From: Mycolicibacterium palauense
Lineage (GTDB): Bacteria > Actinomycetota > Actinomycetes > Mycobacteriales > Mycobacteriaceae
Assembly: GCF_002592005.1 (NCBI RefSeq)
Contig: NZ_NVQF01000015.1
Span: 25,960-89,959, forward strand
Reading direction: 5' to 3'
DNA length: 64,000 nucleotides
Shown here: positions 1-8,949 of the stretch, piece by piece
Layout: each line of letters opens with the position of its first letter
Numbering within the stretch: position 1 is the stretch's first letter
Notes under the pieces: model-generated
The model's input: only the letters and a program-made list of their open reading frames with translations
What the model was told of the DNA's origin: nothing
Database searches by the model: none
Translations under genes and position numbers: made by a program

Positions 1-482
1 GACTGGCTGCGCAGATGCGGGATCTCGCCGGTCGTTTCGTCAACGTAGAGGGCTCCGTGAAGCCCGACGATTCTGCTGTGCTTCCACATGCTCATGTGCA
101 GGATGGTGATGTCGCTGAAGCCAACGAGGAACTTCGGATCGTTGCGGGCCGCGGCGAAGTCCAGCTGGTCGGCGATGCGATAGGAGCCCTTGCCTCCGCG
201 TGTTGCCACGATCGCCCGGACCGACGGGTCGCGCAGCGCGTGATTCAGGTCGCTGAGGCGCTCGCCATCCGTTCCGGCGAGGTAGCCGTACTTGTTGAAG
301 ACGTTGTCGCCCAGTTCGACTTCGAGACCCCAGCTTTCGAATTCTCGTTGGTCATGAAGAACGTCGTCGTGATTGGGCGGACTGCCTGGCGATACCAGCC
401 GGACCTTGTCGCCAACCTGCACCCTGGTCGGTCGAAGCACCGACTCCGGGTCGATGTCCTCGCTGGCGTTCCGTGACGTCAC
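1..482 (-). CDS. LD-carboxypeptidase (peptidase S66 family), 3' end beyond window
   Basis: Partial gene; about 160 codons are visible and the C-terminus lies left of the window. S66 peptidases (LdcA/MccF type) cleave the L,D bond of murein tetrapeptides or detoxify peptide conjugates. The N-terminal part reads VGDKVRLVSPGSPP, then ATRGGKGSYRI (the family's RGG-GS-R region) and LVGFSDIT, where Ser123 in GFSD is the expected nucleophile; the Glu/His of the triad would be off-window. No good ribosome site was seen; GTG at 482 gives a normal N-terminus, but the frame stays open upstream and a TTG at 488 is possible. It follows the secreted beta-propeller gene by 78 bp on the same strand and is probably co-transcribed with it. 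Confidence 0.85.
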   Translation of the reverse strand, partial: MTSRNASEDIDPESVLRPTRVQVGDKVRLVSPGSPPNHDDVLHDQREFESWGLEVELGDNVFNKYGYLAGTDGERLSDLNHALRDPSVRAIVATRGGKGSYRIADQLDFAAARNDPKFLVGFSDITILHMSMWKHSRIVGLHGALYVDETTGEIPHLRSQ

Positions 483-560
483 AGCCAAGATTGTGGCGGA
501 TAGGTCGCGGCCGAGGTGCGTACGCGTCGTGTCGCGCCGAATGCTTCCGCCGCCGCCGGC

Positions 561-1526
561 TCAGTCCGGCGGGGTGAGTCTGTGCACGGCGCCCCCGAGG
601 TCGACGCTGTAGAGCGAGCCGGTGTCCCATCCCGGGCCCGAACCGAAGCGCACCGATGTGCTGCCGAACAGTCGCGAGGCGACGGTGCACGCCGTGTTGG
701 CGTCGAGGTCGATGCGAACGATGCTGCCGCCGTCCATGGCCAGATAGACCGCGCCATCGGCGCCCACGGTGAGATCGTCGGGGAAGCCGAACAGCCCGAA
801 CAACCCGAGGTTGAACTTGCTGATGCGTTTGGGGTTGGAGACATCGATGACGGCCAGCGTGGCCACCGGGTGCAGGTCCAGCGAGGTGATGATCGCGTTG
901 CGGGCCCTGTCGTAGGTCACCCCGTTGGTCGTCGTCAGCCACGGGGCGAACCGGTCGGTGTCCGTGCCGTCGGCGCTGACGCGCGTGAGTCCGGTGATCA
1001 GGCCGAGGTTGCGGGAGACGACGAACGATCCGTCGGGTAGCCGGGCCATGCCGTTGGGCATGGTCAGGTTCTCGGCCACCACGGTGGGATCGCCGGTGCT
1101 CAGATCGACCTCGGTGATGGTGCCGTCGCGGCGCCCGATGATCCCGGACAGGAAGCTGTTTCCGGTGGTGAAGTAGGCCGTCGAGCCGTCGACGGTGATG
1201 CTGCCCGGCGCGGGGACAGCGGGGACGACGGTCGAGCCCGTCCCGTCCGGGGTGAGCCGGTAGATCTGTCCGCTTCGCTGGTCGGTGCGCGACAGCAGCA
1301 TTCCGCCGGTGCCGTCGAACTCGAGGTTCTCCAGCGAACCCAGCCCCGAGATCACGACCGAACCATCCCATGGACAGCGGGTGGGGATGACCGCCGCGGC
1401 AGGGGCGCTCAGTGGGCTGGCGGCCATGGCCATGACGAGGGCCATCGCAAGCGCAGCCGGAATGGGCAGAGCGGCGATCGCCGACCGCGTGACGGTCCCC
1501 AGGGCTGAGCTGACAGTGCGGCGCAT
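561..1526 (-). CDS. Secreted SMP-30/gluconolactonase-like beta-propeller protein
   Basis: 321 residues. The start codon ATG at 1526 has a Shine-Dalgarno AGGAG upstream. Residues 1-45 are a signal peptide (basic start MRRTVSSALG, long Ala/Leu/Met core, AxA-like end before VIPTRCPWDG), so the protein is exported. The body has repeated propeller blades, with motifs such as GSITVDGSTAYFTTGN, MARLPDGSFVVSRN and DDLTVGADGAVYLAMDGG, typical of SMP-30/strictosidine-synthase-like six-bladed propellers. Such proteins are lactonases or esterases, but the substrate cannot be told. It is divergent from a TetR gene with two palindromes in between, so control by that TetR is likely. Confidence 0.75.
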   Translation of the reverse strand: MRRTVSSALGTVTRSAIAALPIPAALAMALVMAMAASPLSAPAAAVIPTRCPWDGSVVISGLGSLENLEFDGTGGMLLSRTDQRSGQIYRLTPDGTGSTVVPAVPAPGSITVDGSTAYFTTGNSFLSGIIGRRDGTITEVDLSTGDPTVVAENLTMPNGMARLPDGSFVVSRNLGLITGLTRVSADGTDTDRFAPWLTTTNGVTYDRARNAIITSLDLHPVATLAVIDVSNPKRISKFNLGLFGLFGFPDDLTVGADGAVYLAMDGGSIVRIDLDANTACTVASRLFGSTSVRFGSGPGWDTGSLYSVDLGGAVHRLTPPD

Positions 1527-1552
1527 CGGCGTACTCCTGATCGGTGGACCTC

Positions 1553-1572
1553 CGGGTACGAGAGCGTACCCG
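1553..1572. promoter_or_regulatory. Inverted repeat, probable TetR operator (distal)
   Basis: cgggtac-gagagc-gtacccg: 7-bp arms around a 6-bp spacer between the divergent propeller and TetR genes. It shares the GGGTAC half-site with the palindrome at 1585-1602, which suggests two sites for one regulator. Confidence 0.5.
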
Positions 1573-1584
1573 CACGTCAGGGAA

Positions 1585-1602
1585 GGGTACGGTACCGTAC
1601 CC
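1585..1602. promoter_or_regulatory. Perfect 18-bp palindrome, probable TetR operator
   Basis: gggtacggtaccgtaccc is a perfect palindrome ending 2 bp before the TetR start codon at 1605. Its position and symmetry fit autorepression by the adjacent TetR. It leaves almost no room for a leader, so the TetR transcript is probably very short-leadered or leaderless. Confidence 0.6.
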
Positions 1603-1604
1603 CT

Positions 1605-2213
1605 ATGCGCGAGTCGGGCTCGGTCAGCAACGAGCAGCAGCGGTTGATCGAGGCACTGGCCACCCTGATCGAGGACCGCGGCTATTCCGCGACGACGGTT
1701 GTCGACATCGTGCGTGTCGCCTCGGCGTCCAAACGCACCTTCTATCAGCACTTCGACAACAAGCAGCAGTGCTACCTGGCGCTTCTGCAATCGCGAACCG
1801 CGGTACTGATCGATCGGATCCGCAGCGAGGTCGACCAGGAGGCGCATTGGCACGATCAGGTCCGGCAGATGATCGAGGCCTACGCAGCGCATCTGAGCAG
1901 CCGGCCGTTGGTCTCGTTGAGCTGGATTCGCGACCTTCCGGCGCTGGGATTGTCAGCCCGGCCGACACAGCGCACCAACTACACCGCGCTTACCGACGTC
2001 GTCCGAGACATGACCACCAACCCCGGATTCCGGCGAGGCGGCGTGCCACCCGTCAACCGCGTCAAGATGGTGATCCTGCTCGGCGGCCTACGCGAGCTCG
2101 CCGCGCAGACGGTCGAGGACGGCGGCGAGCTGAGACGGGCCGTCGAGGAGGCAACCGAGATCGCCATCGCGATTCTGCAGACCCCGTCCGGCGACGGTGG
2201 TCACCTGAGATGA
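1605..2213 (+). CDS. TetR family transcriptional regulator
   Basis: 202 residues. The N-terminal helix-turn-helix lies at about residues 8-55 (ALIEDRGYSATTVVDIVRVASASKRTFYQHFDNKQQCYLALL), written here only to locate it: the recognition helix is around SKRTFYQHF. The C-terminal ligand-binding region is all-helical and gives no clue to the inducer. It is divergent from the secreted propeller gene and has a perfect palindrome immediately upstream, so it most likely represses itself and that gene. Confidence 0.85.
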   Translation: MRESGSVSNEQQRLIEALATLIEDRGYSATTVVDIVRVASASKRTFYQHFDNKQQCYLALLQSRTAVLIDRIRSEVDQEAHWHDQVRQMIEAYAAHLSSRPLVSLSWIRDLPALGLSARPTQRTNYTALTDVVRDMTTNPGFRRGGVPPVNRVKMVILLGGLRELAAQTVEDGGELRRAVEEATEIAIAILQTPSGDGGHLR

Positions 2214-2466
2214 ACCGACGCTGGCGGTTCCTGCGATCGGTGTGGCGGCCCAGCGGTTCAATGTCTGGATCGCCGCGTCAACATGTACACGCCCCTCTGC
2301 CCCGCTCCCACGGTCGGCCGCACCGGGACCATCGCCCCTGCAACGGATTCGCACACCCGTGGCGAGGGCGCAATCACCGCGATTACCCGACGCGTGGACC
2401 TTCGGCAAGGTCAGCGAATCGCTTGTGTCAGCGGTGTTCGTTCCAGCGAGCGTCGCGATCTCGTCA
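2214..2466. other. Intergenic, convergent; contains degenerate copy of a ~57-bp sequence
   Basis: No convincing gene lies between the ends of the TetR and DUF3237 genes. Positions 2257-2313 resemble 6034-6089 (roughly 70% identical by eye, one 1-bp indel, same orientation). The two copies flank the DUF3237-P450-ADH segment. The origin of the repeat is unknown. Confidence 0.35.
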
Positions 2467-2937
2467 TCATTCGATCGCGTACACGCGGTAGCTGACACCG
2501 CCGCTGAGGAGCCTTCCGACGCCAACCGCGACGATGCCGTTCAGCCAGGCGTGCGGCGAACTGTTCGCGGTCTCGAACAGCGGCGTGCTGCGGAAGTAGT
2601 ATTCGGATGGGGCGACGTTCTCGACGGTTTCGGGATTCAATGCCTGCGGCATCACCTCGGCGGGGATCGCGATCCGCCCCCCGTAGCTGGCATAGATCAC
2701 GCCGCCTTCGTTCGGCTCAAGCATCACCCGCACATCGACTGCCATCACTCCGTCGGAGCGGATGATCAGCCAATCGCCGCCGCCGGGAAGCACCTTGCCC
2801 GCGATCCGGGGCCCATCGAAGGTGCCGCCGGCGATGGGCGCGATCACCCGTGTGCCTAGCGGTCCATCGGGCAACTGGTACCCAGGCGGGATGTCCAGCG
2901 TCATGTCGAACAGCAAGGTTGATTTCAGTTCTTCCAC
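2467..2937 (-). CDS. DUF3237 family protein (UPF0311)
   Basis: 156 residues, GTG start at 2937 with GGAGAGG a few bases upstream. The sequence fits the DUF3237 beta-barrel family: LFDMTLDIPPGYQL near the start, GRIAGK-like and GGDWLIIRSDGVMAVDVRVML in the middle, VIYASYGGRI, and a C-terminal W-L-N-G-I-V-A-V-G segment with Y-R-V-Y-A-I-E at the end. The function of the family is unknown; members often sit next to catabolic oxidoreductases and lack a signal peptide. It is divergent from the P450 gene across a 324-bp AT-richer gap, which suggests shared regulation with the P450/ADH genes. Confidence 0.75.
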   Translation of the reverse strand: MEELKSTLLFDMTLDIPPGYQLPDGPLGTRVIAPIAGGTFDGPRIAGKVLPGGGDWLIIRSDGVMAVDVRVMLEPNEGGVIYASYGGRIAIPAEVMPQALNPETVENVAPSEYYFRSTPLFETANSSPHAWLNGIVAVGVGRLLSGGVSYRVYAIE

Positions 2938-3261
2938 AGTGCCTCTCCGTCGTCGAGTGTCATTGAGGTTGGTCCGTCACCGGTGCGGCCTCGATCCTGC
3001 GAATGCAGGCCGCGCCGGAGCCTGTCCGGCTTCAGTGCGACCGCCCGCAGTGGTCGCGGCTGGTTGGCATGAGTCGCCCGTGGGTTGCGCCCGCTCCGTA
3101 ACAGTGCCTATCGACGGCACAACCGGTGTGCCGAGTCGTTGAGCCGTCTGCGCTTCTTCGTGGCCGTTTCGGGGCATTGACATCGGCGGGTTCGTCGTGG
3201 TTAATAGTATTTAATATAGCGTAGAAAAAGCTACCCCCTGGGTCTTTCGAAGGAGTCCGCG
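2938..3261. promoter_or_regulatory. Divergent promoter region of DUF3237 and P450 genes
   Basis: No gene is supported here. An AT-rich block at 3200-3219 (ttaatagtatttaatatagc) is unusual for this GC-rich window and offers -10-like TATTTAAT/TAATAT elements for the P450 gene. A small inverted repeat gtag-aaaaag-ctac lies at 3221-3234. AAGGAG precedes the P450 start. The short peptide SRLRFFVAV just before 3180 looks like a LysR N-terminus but stops at once. Confidence 0.45.
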
Positions 3262-4551
3262 ATGACGAGCAGTCAGCCCAGCTCGGAGACGACCGCCGGC
3301 GGTCGCGAGTTCGACCTCGTTGACATATCGACGAAAGCCTTTTGGGCGCAGGCTCCCGAACAGCGAGAGGTGTCGTTTGCCGAGCTGCGGCGGCACGCGC
3401 CGGTGAGCTGGCAGCGGCCGATCGAGACCGACATGGCTCCGCCCGGGATCCCGGGCTTCTGGGCAGTCACCACACATGACTTGATTCGCGAGGTCAGCGT
3501 TCACCCGGAGCTGTTCTGTTCGGGTCAGGGCACGATGCTCGAAGAGGTCCCAGAGGAGTTTCTCGAGGCCGCTTCGTCGTTCCTGGCCATGGACGGCGAT
3601 CGTCACCTCACCTATCGCCGGTTGATGAGTTCGTCGTTCACTCCGAAGCGGGTCAAGAAGATCGAGGAGCAGATACGTCTCCGTGCGATCGACATCGTGG
3701 AGGGGTTCATCGCCCGGGGCGAGGGTGACTGGGTCGAGTCGGTGGCCAAACAGATGCCGATGAACACGTTCTACGATATGGCCGGGCTTCCGCAGGAGTC
3801 CCGCGATCAGGCCGCGCACTTCGCCGACGAACTGGCCGGCTGGAACGATCCGGACATCGCTCACGGGCGCACCGCGGCGGAGGTGATCAACGACGCGATC
3901 ATCGGGAACCTTGGCATCGGTCTGGAATTCGCCGAAATGACTCGAGCCTGCCCGCGCAACGACATCTGGACCAACCTCGTGGCCGCCGAAGTCGACGGCC
4001 ACAAACTGACCGACGACGAGCTGGCCTCGATGTTCGTGCTGATGTCCTTCGCCGGAAACGATACGACGCGGACCACACTGTCGTTGGGGACGAAGGCGTT
4101 CGTCGACAACCCCGACCAGATCACCTATCTGCTGGAGGATTTCGACGGTCGGATCGATGCCGCCGTTGACGAGGTGTTGCGATGGGTTACGCCGGTGATG
4201 ACTTTCCGGCGTACTGCTACGCAAGACACGATGCTGGGCGGCCGACAGGTCCGCAAGGGCGACTGGGTGGTGATGATCTACTCATCGGGCAACCGTGACG
4301 AAACGGTGTTCGCCGACCCCTGGCGGTTCGACATCACGCGAAAGCCCAACGCTCACGTCGCCTTTGGTGGGGGCGGCCCGCACTTCTGCCTCGGTGCGTT
4401 TCTGGCGAAGATGCAGATCAAGCACATGCTCGACCAGATCCTGCACCGCATGCCCGATCTTCGGCTTGGTCAGCCCGCGCTGCTCGTAAGCAACTTCGCC
4501 GCAGCGGTCAAGCACATGGACGCATCGACGGGATGCCCGGTCAAACACTGA
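3262..4551 (+). CDS. Cytochrome P450
   Basis: 429 residues, the normal length for a soluble actinobacterial P450. It has the I-helix oxygen-activation motif AGNDT (264-268), the K-helix E304-x-x-R307 in DEVLRW, and the heme loop FGGGGPHFCLG with the thiolate ligand Cys376. The ATG has a good AAGGAG site. It needs a ferredoxin and reductase, neither of which is encoded nearby. The overall sequence is closest in style to mycobacterial CYPs acting on sterol side chains, terpenoids or alkyl chains, but the substrate cannot be assigned. The downstream alcohol dehydrogenase and GMC oxidoreductase could oxidise the alcohol it makes. Confidence 0.93.
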   Translation: MTSSQPSSETTAGGREFDLVDISTKAFWAQAPEQREVSFAELRRHAPVSWQRPIETDMAPPGIPGFWAVTTHDLIREVSVHPELFCSGQGTMLEEVPEEFLEAASSFLAMDGDRHLTYRRLMSSSFTPKRVKKIEEQIRLRAIDIVEGFIARGEGDWVESVAKQMPMNTFYDMAGLPQESRDQAAHFADELAGWNDPDIAHGRTAAEVINDAIIGNLGIGLEFAEMTRACPRNDIWTNLVAAEVDGHKLTDDELASMFVLMSFAGNDTTRTTLSLGTKAFVDNPDQITYLLEDFDGRIDAAVDEVLRWVTPVMTFRRTATQDTMLGGRQVRKGDWVVMIYSSGNRDETVFADPWRFDITRKPNAHVAFGGGGPHFCLGAFLAKMQIKHMLDQILHRMPDLRLGQPALLVSNFAAAVKHMDASTGCPVKH

Positions 4552-4724
4552 ACCATCGGGCGAAGGTGGCCGGGCGGGCAGCGGCAGATTGCGCCCGACG
4601 GGCGATGGTCCGGAGCGGCAATCCCAGCCCCCTCGGATCGTCTTGAATATCTATTAGAAATGTGCTTCCGGGCGTCGCGAGGCGATCCCGGATGACAGAT
4701 CCGGCATGAGAGAGGCGTATCGCA

Positions 4725-5843
4725 ATGAAGACCCGCGCGGCTGTTGTACGGCAGGTTCCGGGGAAATTCGAGATTGTCGAGCTGGAGTTGGATGAGCCAC
4801 GGGATGGCGAGGTGCTCGTCGAGCTCAAAGCCGCCGGGCTCTGCCACTCCGACGATCACATCGCGACCGGGGATATGCCGGTTCCCCACTACCCGATCGC
4901 CGGAGGTCACGAAGGTGCGGGAATAGTGCGGCAGGTCGGCGCGGGTGTGCGGGGGGTCAAGGAGGGCGATCGTGTCGTCTTCTCCTTCCTGCCGGCATGC
5001 GGTCGGTGTCGGTGGTGTGCAAGAGGGCTGCAGAACCTGTGCGATTTGGGCGCCTACGCGCTGATCGGCTCGCGGTTCGACCAGGACGGCAGCCTGCGCA
5101 TGAGCTTGGACGGTCATCCGGTGGCGCAGATGGCCGCCATTTCGACGTTCTCCCAATACACGACCGTCGACGAACGAAGCTGCGTCAAGATCGCCGACGA
5201 TATTCCCTTCGACGTCGCGTGCCTGGTTGGCTGTGGCGTGGCGACCGGTTGGGGTTCGGCGACCAACTCGGCGGAGATCGAAGTCGGCCATACCGTGATC
5301 GTGATGGGCATCGGCGGCATCGGGATCAATGCCGTGCAGGGGGCGAAACATTCCGGCGCACTCCATGTGGTCGCGGTCGACCCTGTCGAGTTCAAGCGCG
5401 AATCTGCCCTGCGGTTGGGCGCCACACACGCGTTCGCCGATGTCGCCGAGGCCACTGAATTCGCCAAGAGCGTGACGAATGGCCAAGGCGCAGACTCGGC
5501 GATCGTCACCGTCGGTGTCACCAAGGGCGAGCATGTCGGGGCCGCCTTTGCCGCGATTCGCAAGGGCGGCACCGTGGTTGTCACGGGTATTGGCGATCTC
5601 ACCGAAGTGGGCATTCCGGTGCCCCTGGGCGAACTGACACTGTTCCAGAAGCGGATACAAGGCTCGATGTATGGGTCGTGCTCGCCGACGATCGATATCC
5701 CGACGCAGCTGGGTCTCTACCGGGAAGGCATGCTCAAGCTGGACGAGTTGATAACGGCCACCTACAAGCTGGACGATGTCGCTCAAGGCTATGAGGACAT
5801 GCACGCCGGCAAGAACATTCGTGGCGTCGTACTCTTCGACTGA
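4725..5843 (+). CDS. Zinc-dependent alcohol dehydrogenase, NDMA-dependent type
   Basis: 372 residues, MDR superfamily. Catalytic zinc ligands are Cys40 (GLCHSDDH), His62-Glu63 (GGHEGAG) and Cys170 (LVGCGVATGWG). The structural zinc cysteines are C92, C95, C98 and C106 (ACGRCRWCARGLQNLC). The Rossmann glycines GIGGIG are at 195-200. The family includes mycothiol- or NDMA-dependent enzymes that keep NAD(H) tightly bound and oxidise primary alcohols. It starts with ATG preceded by GAGAGAGG, 173 bp after the P450 on the same strand, and probably oxidises the P450 product to an aldehyde; that link is inference. Confidence 0.88.
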   Translation: MKTRAAVVRQVPGKFEIVELELDEPRDGEVLVELKAAGLCHSDDHIATGDMPVPHYPIAGGHEGAGIVRQVGAGVRGVKEGDRVVFSFLPACGRCRWCARGLQNLCDLGAYALIGSRFDQDGSLRMSLDGHPVAQMAAISTFSQYTTVDERSCVKIADDIPFDVACLVGCGVATGWGSATNSAEIEVGHTVIVMGIGGIGINAVQGAKHSGALHVVAVDPVEFKRESALRLGATHAFADVAEATEFAKSVTNGQGADSAIVTVGVTKGEHVGAAFAAIRKGGTVVVTGIGDLTEVGIPVPLGELTLFQKRIQGSMYGSCSPTIDIPTQLGLYREGMLKLDELITATYKLDDVAQGYEDMHAGKNIRGVVLFD

Positions 5844-6245
5844 TCGTTCGAGCGTCCCGGCCCACGCTGACGGCCCAGAAGTCCAGCGCACGCCGTTGCG
5901 CGGCAATCAACCCCGCGAGGCACAGACGCACACGAGGTGAGACGAGCTGGCCTTGCCGCGTCTCGATCAAGCTGGCGATTCCGGCGGCCGGGGTGGCGGC
6001 CTATCGGACTGCCCGGGTTCTCACCTAGCCTGTTTGAATGCATGGATCGCGGCGTCAGCGTCTGAGTGCCCCCTGCCCCGCGGCAACGGAGATGCCAACA
6101 TCGTGGCGACGAACCGCCCGATGATCCAGGCACTGAAGATGGCGTTCTACAGCCGCTGGATGACAACAGGACGGAGACCGGACAGCCATACCCGACTCGC
6201 GGCGCGTAGCGGGCCGTCGTCGCGAGACACGGGGGCACGCACCCG
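5844..6245. other. 402-bp gap; second copy of degenerate repeat at 6034-6089
   Basis: No gene is convincing here; small open frames lack family motifs and start signals. The only structure noted is the sequence at 6034-6089, which resembles 2257-2313 (see that entry). The gap could be the scar of a lost gene or the right border of the lower-GC segment. Confidence 0.3.
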
Positions 6246-7955
6246 ATGACGTGGCGGACCGACACGGGAATGAGCCCGGCCGCCGAGTTCGATTTCATCA
6301 TCGTCGGGGCGGGCAGTGCAGGCTGCCTGCTCGCCAATCGCCTCAGCGCCGACCCCGATTGTCGTGTGCTCCTGATCGAGGCCGGCGGCGCAGATGATTG
6401 GTTCTGGATCAAGGTGCCGGTGGGCTATCTCTACACCATCGCCAATCCGCGCACCGACTGGTGTTTCACCACCGAGGCCGACCCGGGTCTGGCCGGCCGC
6501 AGCATCCACTACGCGCGGGGCCGCGTGATCGGGGGCAGCTCATCGATCAACGCCATGATCCACATGCGCGGTCAGGCCAGCGATTACGAGTCGTGGGCGC
6601 AGGCCACCGGCGACGAGCGATGGCTCTGGGGTGGCCCGGATCGTCCAGGCGAGACCCTGACGGTCTACAAGGAGCTGGAGGACTACTTCGGCGGGCCCGA
6701 CGAGTGGCACGGCGCCGGCGGTGAGATCCGCGTCGAGCGGCCGCGCGTGCGCTGGAAGATCCTGGACGCGTGGCAGGAAGCCGCTGCCCAGGTGGGCATT
6801 GCCCCGATCGACGAGTTCAACCGGGGCGACAACGCCGGCAGCGCGTACTTTCACGTCAACCAACGGCGCGGGCGCCGCTGGTCGATGGCCGACGCTTTCC
6901 TGCACCCCGTGGCACAGCGGCCCAATCTCACCGTCTACACCCGGACCCAGGCCCTGCAGATTCTGATGGACGACCAGGTCCACGATGACCAGCGCCGCGG
7001 TGCCTGGACCAGCGCACAACACCGCGTCACCGGCCTGCGTGTGCTCAAGGGCGGCCGGATCGTCGACGTCCGGGCCCGGCGCGAGGTGATCCTGAGCGCC
7101 GGGGCGATCGGATCGCCGCATCTGATGCAGGTTTCGGGCCTGGGCCCGGGCGAATTGCTGACCCACCACGGCGTGCCGGTGGCCGTCGATCTGCCGGGGG
7201 TCGGCGAAAACCTTCAGGATCACCTGCAGCTGCGAACGATCTACCGGATCACGGGTGCCCCGACCGTCAACACACTGTACCGGAACTGGATCACCCGTGC
7301 GGGCATGGGAGTCCAGTACCTGCTGTTGCGATCCGGACCCCTGACCATGCCGCCGTCCACGCTGGGCGCGTTCGCCAAGAGCAACCCGGCGTTGACCACC
7401 GCCGATCTGGAGTGGCATGTGCAGCCCCTGTCCTTGCCGAAGTTCGGCGAACCGCTGCATCGTTTCGGGGCGATCACTCCCTCGGTGTGCAACCTGCGCC
7501 CCAGCTCGCGTGGCCATGTGCGCATAGCCAGTGCAGACCCCCTGGCCAGCCCCAAGATTTCCTGCAACTATCTGTCGACCGAGGCCGATCTTCGCGCCGC
7601 CGTGCGCGGCCTGCGGATGACCCGTCAGATCATGGCCGCGCCGGCTCTGGCCCGCCACAAACCCCAGGAGCTGCTTCCCGGCCCACAACTGGACAGCGAT
7701 GAACAGCTGCAGAGGGCGGCCGGTGAACTGGGAACAACCATCTTCCACCCCGTGGGTACCTGCACGATGGGGGCCTTCGATGCGCGCGGTCTCCCGCGGT
7801 CGCCGGCCACGGTGCTCGACACCGACTGCCGCGTATACGGTGTCGCCGGCCTTCGAGTTGCCGACGCTTCGGCGATGCCGACCATCACGTCCGGCAACAC
7901 CAACGCGCCGGTCATGCTCATCGCGGAGCGCGCAGCGCGGGCCATCCTGGGATAG
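6246..7955 (+). CDS. GMC family FAD-dependent oxidoreductase (choline dehydrogenase-like)
   Basis: 569 residues. The FAD-binding dinucleotide fold is FIIVGAGSAGCLLANRL (GxGxxG at 21-26), followed by the GMC signature around RGRVIGGSSSINAMIHMRG. The C-terminal part has HPVGTCTMG with the catalytic His, and GNTNAPVMLIAERAARAIL with the second conserved NTN segment. Family members oxidise alcohols to aldehydes using FAD. Two in-frame ATGs (6246 and 6270) are possible; neither has a strong ribosome site. It lies 402 bp after the ADH, on the same strand, and is more GC-rich than that gene, so it may be native sequence next to an acquired block. Confidence 0.9.
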   Translation: MTWRTDTGMSPAAEFDFIIVGAGSAGCLLANRLSADPDCRVLLIEAGGADDWFWIKVPVGYLYTIANPRTDWCFTTEADPGLAGRSIHYARGRVIGGSSSINAMIHMRGQASDYESWAQATGDERWLWGGPDRPGETLTVYKELEDYFGGPDEWHGAGGEIRVERPRVRWKILDAWQEAAAQVGIAPIDEFNRGDNAGSAYFHVNQRRGRRWSMADAFLHPVAQRPNLTVYTRTQALQILMDDQVHDDQRRGAWTSAQHRVTGLRVLKGGRIVDVRARREVILSAGAIGSPHLMQVSGLGPGELLTHHGVPVAVDLPGVGENLQDHLQLRTIYRITGAPTVNTLYRNWITRAGMGVQYLLLRSGPLTMPPSTLGAFAKSNPALTTADLEWHVQPLSLPKFGEPLHRFGAITPSVCNLRPSSRGHVRIASADPLASPKISCNYLSTEADLRAAVRGLRMTRQIMAAPALARHKPQELLPGPQLDSDEQLQRAAGELGTTIFHPVGTCTMGAFDARGLPRSPATVLDTDCRVYGVAGLRVADASAMPTITSGNTNAPVMLIAERAARAILG

Positions 7956-8005
7956 TTCGGGGGGCCGTCGGCCGCGGACCTCGTCGTCCGGTTATTCGCC
8001 TCGAC

Positions 8006-8920
8006 TCAGTAGGCGGCTGCCGCGATTGCGGCGGCAAGATCGGTGATGACGTCGGGTTGCCGCGGAGCCCACCCCAGCGCGTGTTTCGCGCGGTCACCGT
8101 CGACGCACTGGTCCAGCGCCAGGGCGTCGGCGAACGGACCCAGGTCCTGGCGTGCGTCCCGGATCGGCCACGGTGTCACCGCCTCGGCGCCGATCGCGCG
8201 CCGGATGGCCTCGGCCATCTCGGCCACGCTCACGGCCTGTTCGGCGACGACGTTGAGGATCTGGCCATCGACGTCGGGCTTGCGTGCGACGGCGGCGTCG
8301 AGAGCCCTGAGGTATGCCACGGCGAGGTCATCGACGTGCACGGTGGGCCAACGGTTCCGGCCCTCGCCGACGATCCTGACGGCCCCGGAATGGCGTCCCA
8401 TCTGGGCCAGCATGGCGAACACTCCCCCGCCGTGCCCGTGCACCATTGCCGGACGCAGCACCACCGCGGCGACCGAACGCTGTGCGGCCAGGGCCAGCGC
8501 CCGGCGTTCCATGGCGGGGCGCCAGGCCACCAGTCGTGTCGGATGCAGTTCCGCATCCTCGGTGACGGGGAGTTCGCCGGTGTCGCCGTAGACCCATGCC
8601 CCGGAGGTGTAGACGAATCCCGAACCGGGTGCCATCGCCGACAGCGTGGCGGTGACCAGGTTCTCGTCGAGCGATTCGGCGTGCTCGTCGTTGCTGGAGG
8701 CGGTATGTACGACCCCCGCGGCCGAGCCGGCAAGTTCGGCCAGCAGGGGTGTGTCGGCGAGGTCGCCTTCGCGTAGGTGTACGCCGAGGTCGGCCAGTCG
8801 CGCCGCGGCGTCCGTCGATGCCGACCGCACCAGTGCGGTCACCTGGTGGCCGGCGGTGACCGCGGCACGGGCGACTCCACCGCCGATGAATCCCGTCGCG
8901 CCGGTGAGCAGTAGCTGCAT
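8006..8920 (-). CDS. NAD(P)-binding epimerase/reductase, atypical extended SDR
   Basis: 304 residues from ATG 8920, which has GGAGG about 10 bp upstream; a longer start at 8959 has no such site. The N-terminus LLLTGATGFIGGGVARA is the TGxxGxxG nucleotide-binding motif, followed by LVRS, so NADP(H) is plausible. The region VYTSGAWVYGD, where the family keeps S/T and YxxxK, has no clear catalytic YxxxK, so it may be an atypical SDR with NmrA-like or reductase function. It is divergent from a TetR gene with a nested inverted repeat between them. Confidence 0.8.
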   Translation of the reverse strand: MQLLLTGATGFIGGGVARAAVTAGHQVTALVRSASTDAAARLADLGVHLREGDLADTPLLAELAGSAAGVVHTASSNDEHAESLDENLVTATLSAMAPGSGFVYTSGAWVYGDTGELPVTEDAELHPTRLVAWRPAMERRALALAAQRSVAAVVLRPAMVHGHGGGVFAMLAQMGRHSGAVRIVGEGRNRWPTVHVDDLAVAYLRALDAAVARKPDVDGQILNVVAEQAVSVAEMAEAIRRAIGAEAVTPWPIRDARQDLGPFADALALDQCVDGDRAKHALGWAPRQPDVITDLAAAIAAAAY

Positions 8921-8949
8921 GATCGATGACCTCCGCGTTGTCGACGAAA

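Noticed and set aside
3140..3180. Remnant of a LysR regulator (SRLRFFVAV)
   Set aside because: Only nine residues resemble a LysR N-terminus and a stop follows at once; too little to call a pseudogene.
2977..3183. 68-residue minus-strand open frame in the P450 promoter region
   Set aside because: No family features and it lies in the divergent promoter; considered chance.
5953..6249. 98-residue + strand open frame
   Set aside because: No family motif, no ribosome site, atypical composition; treated as intergenic.
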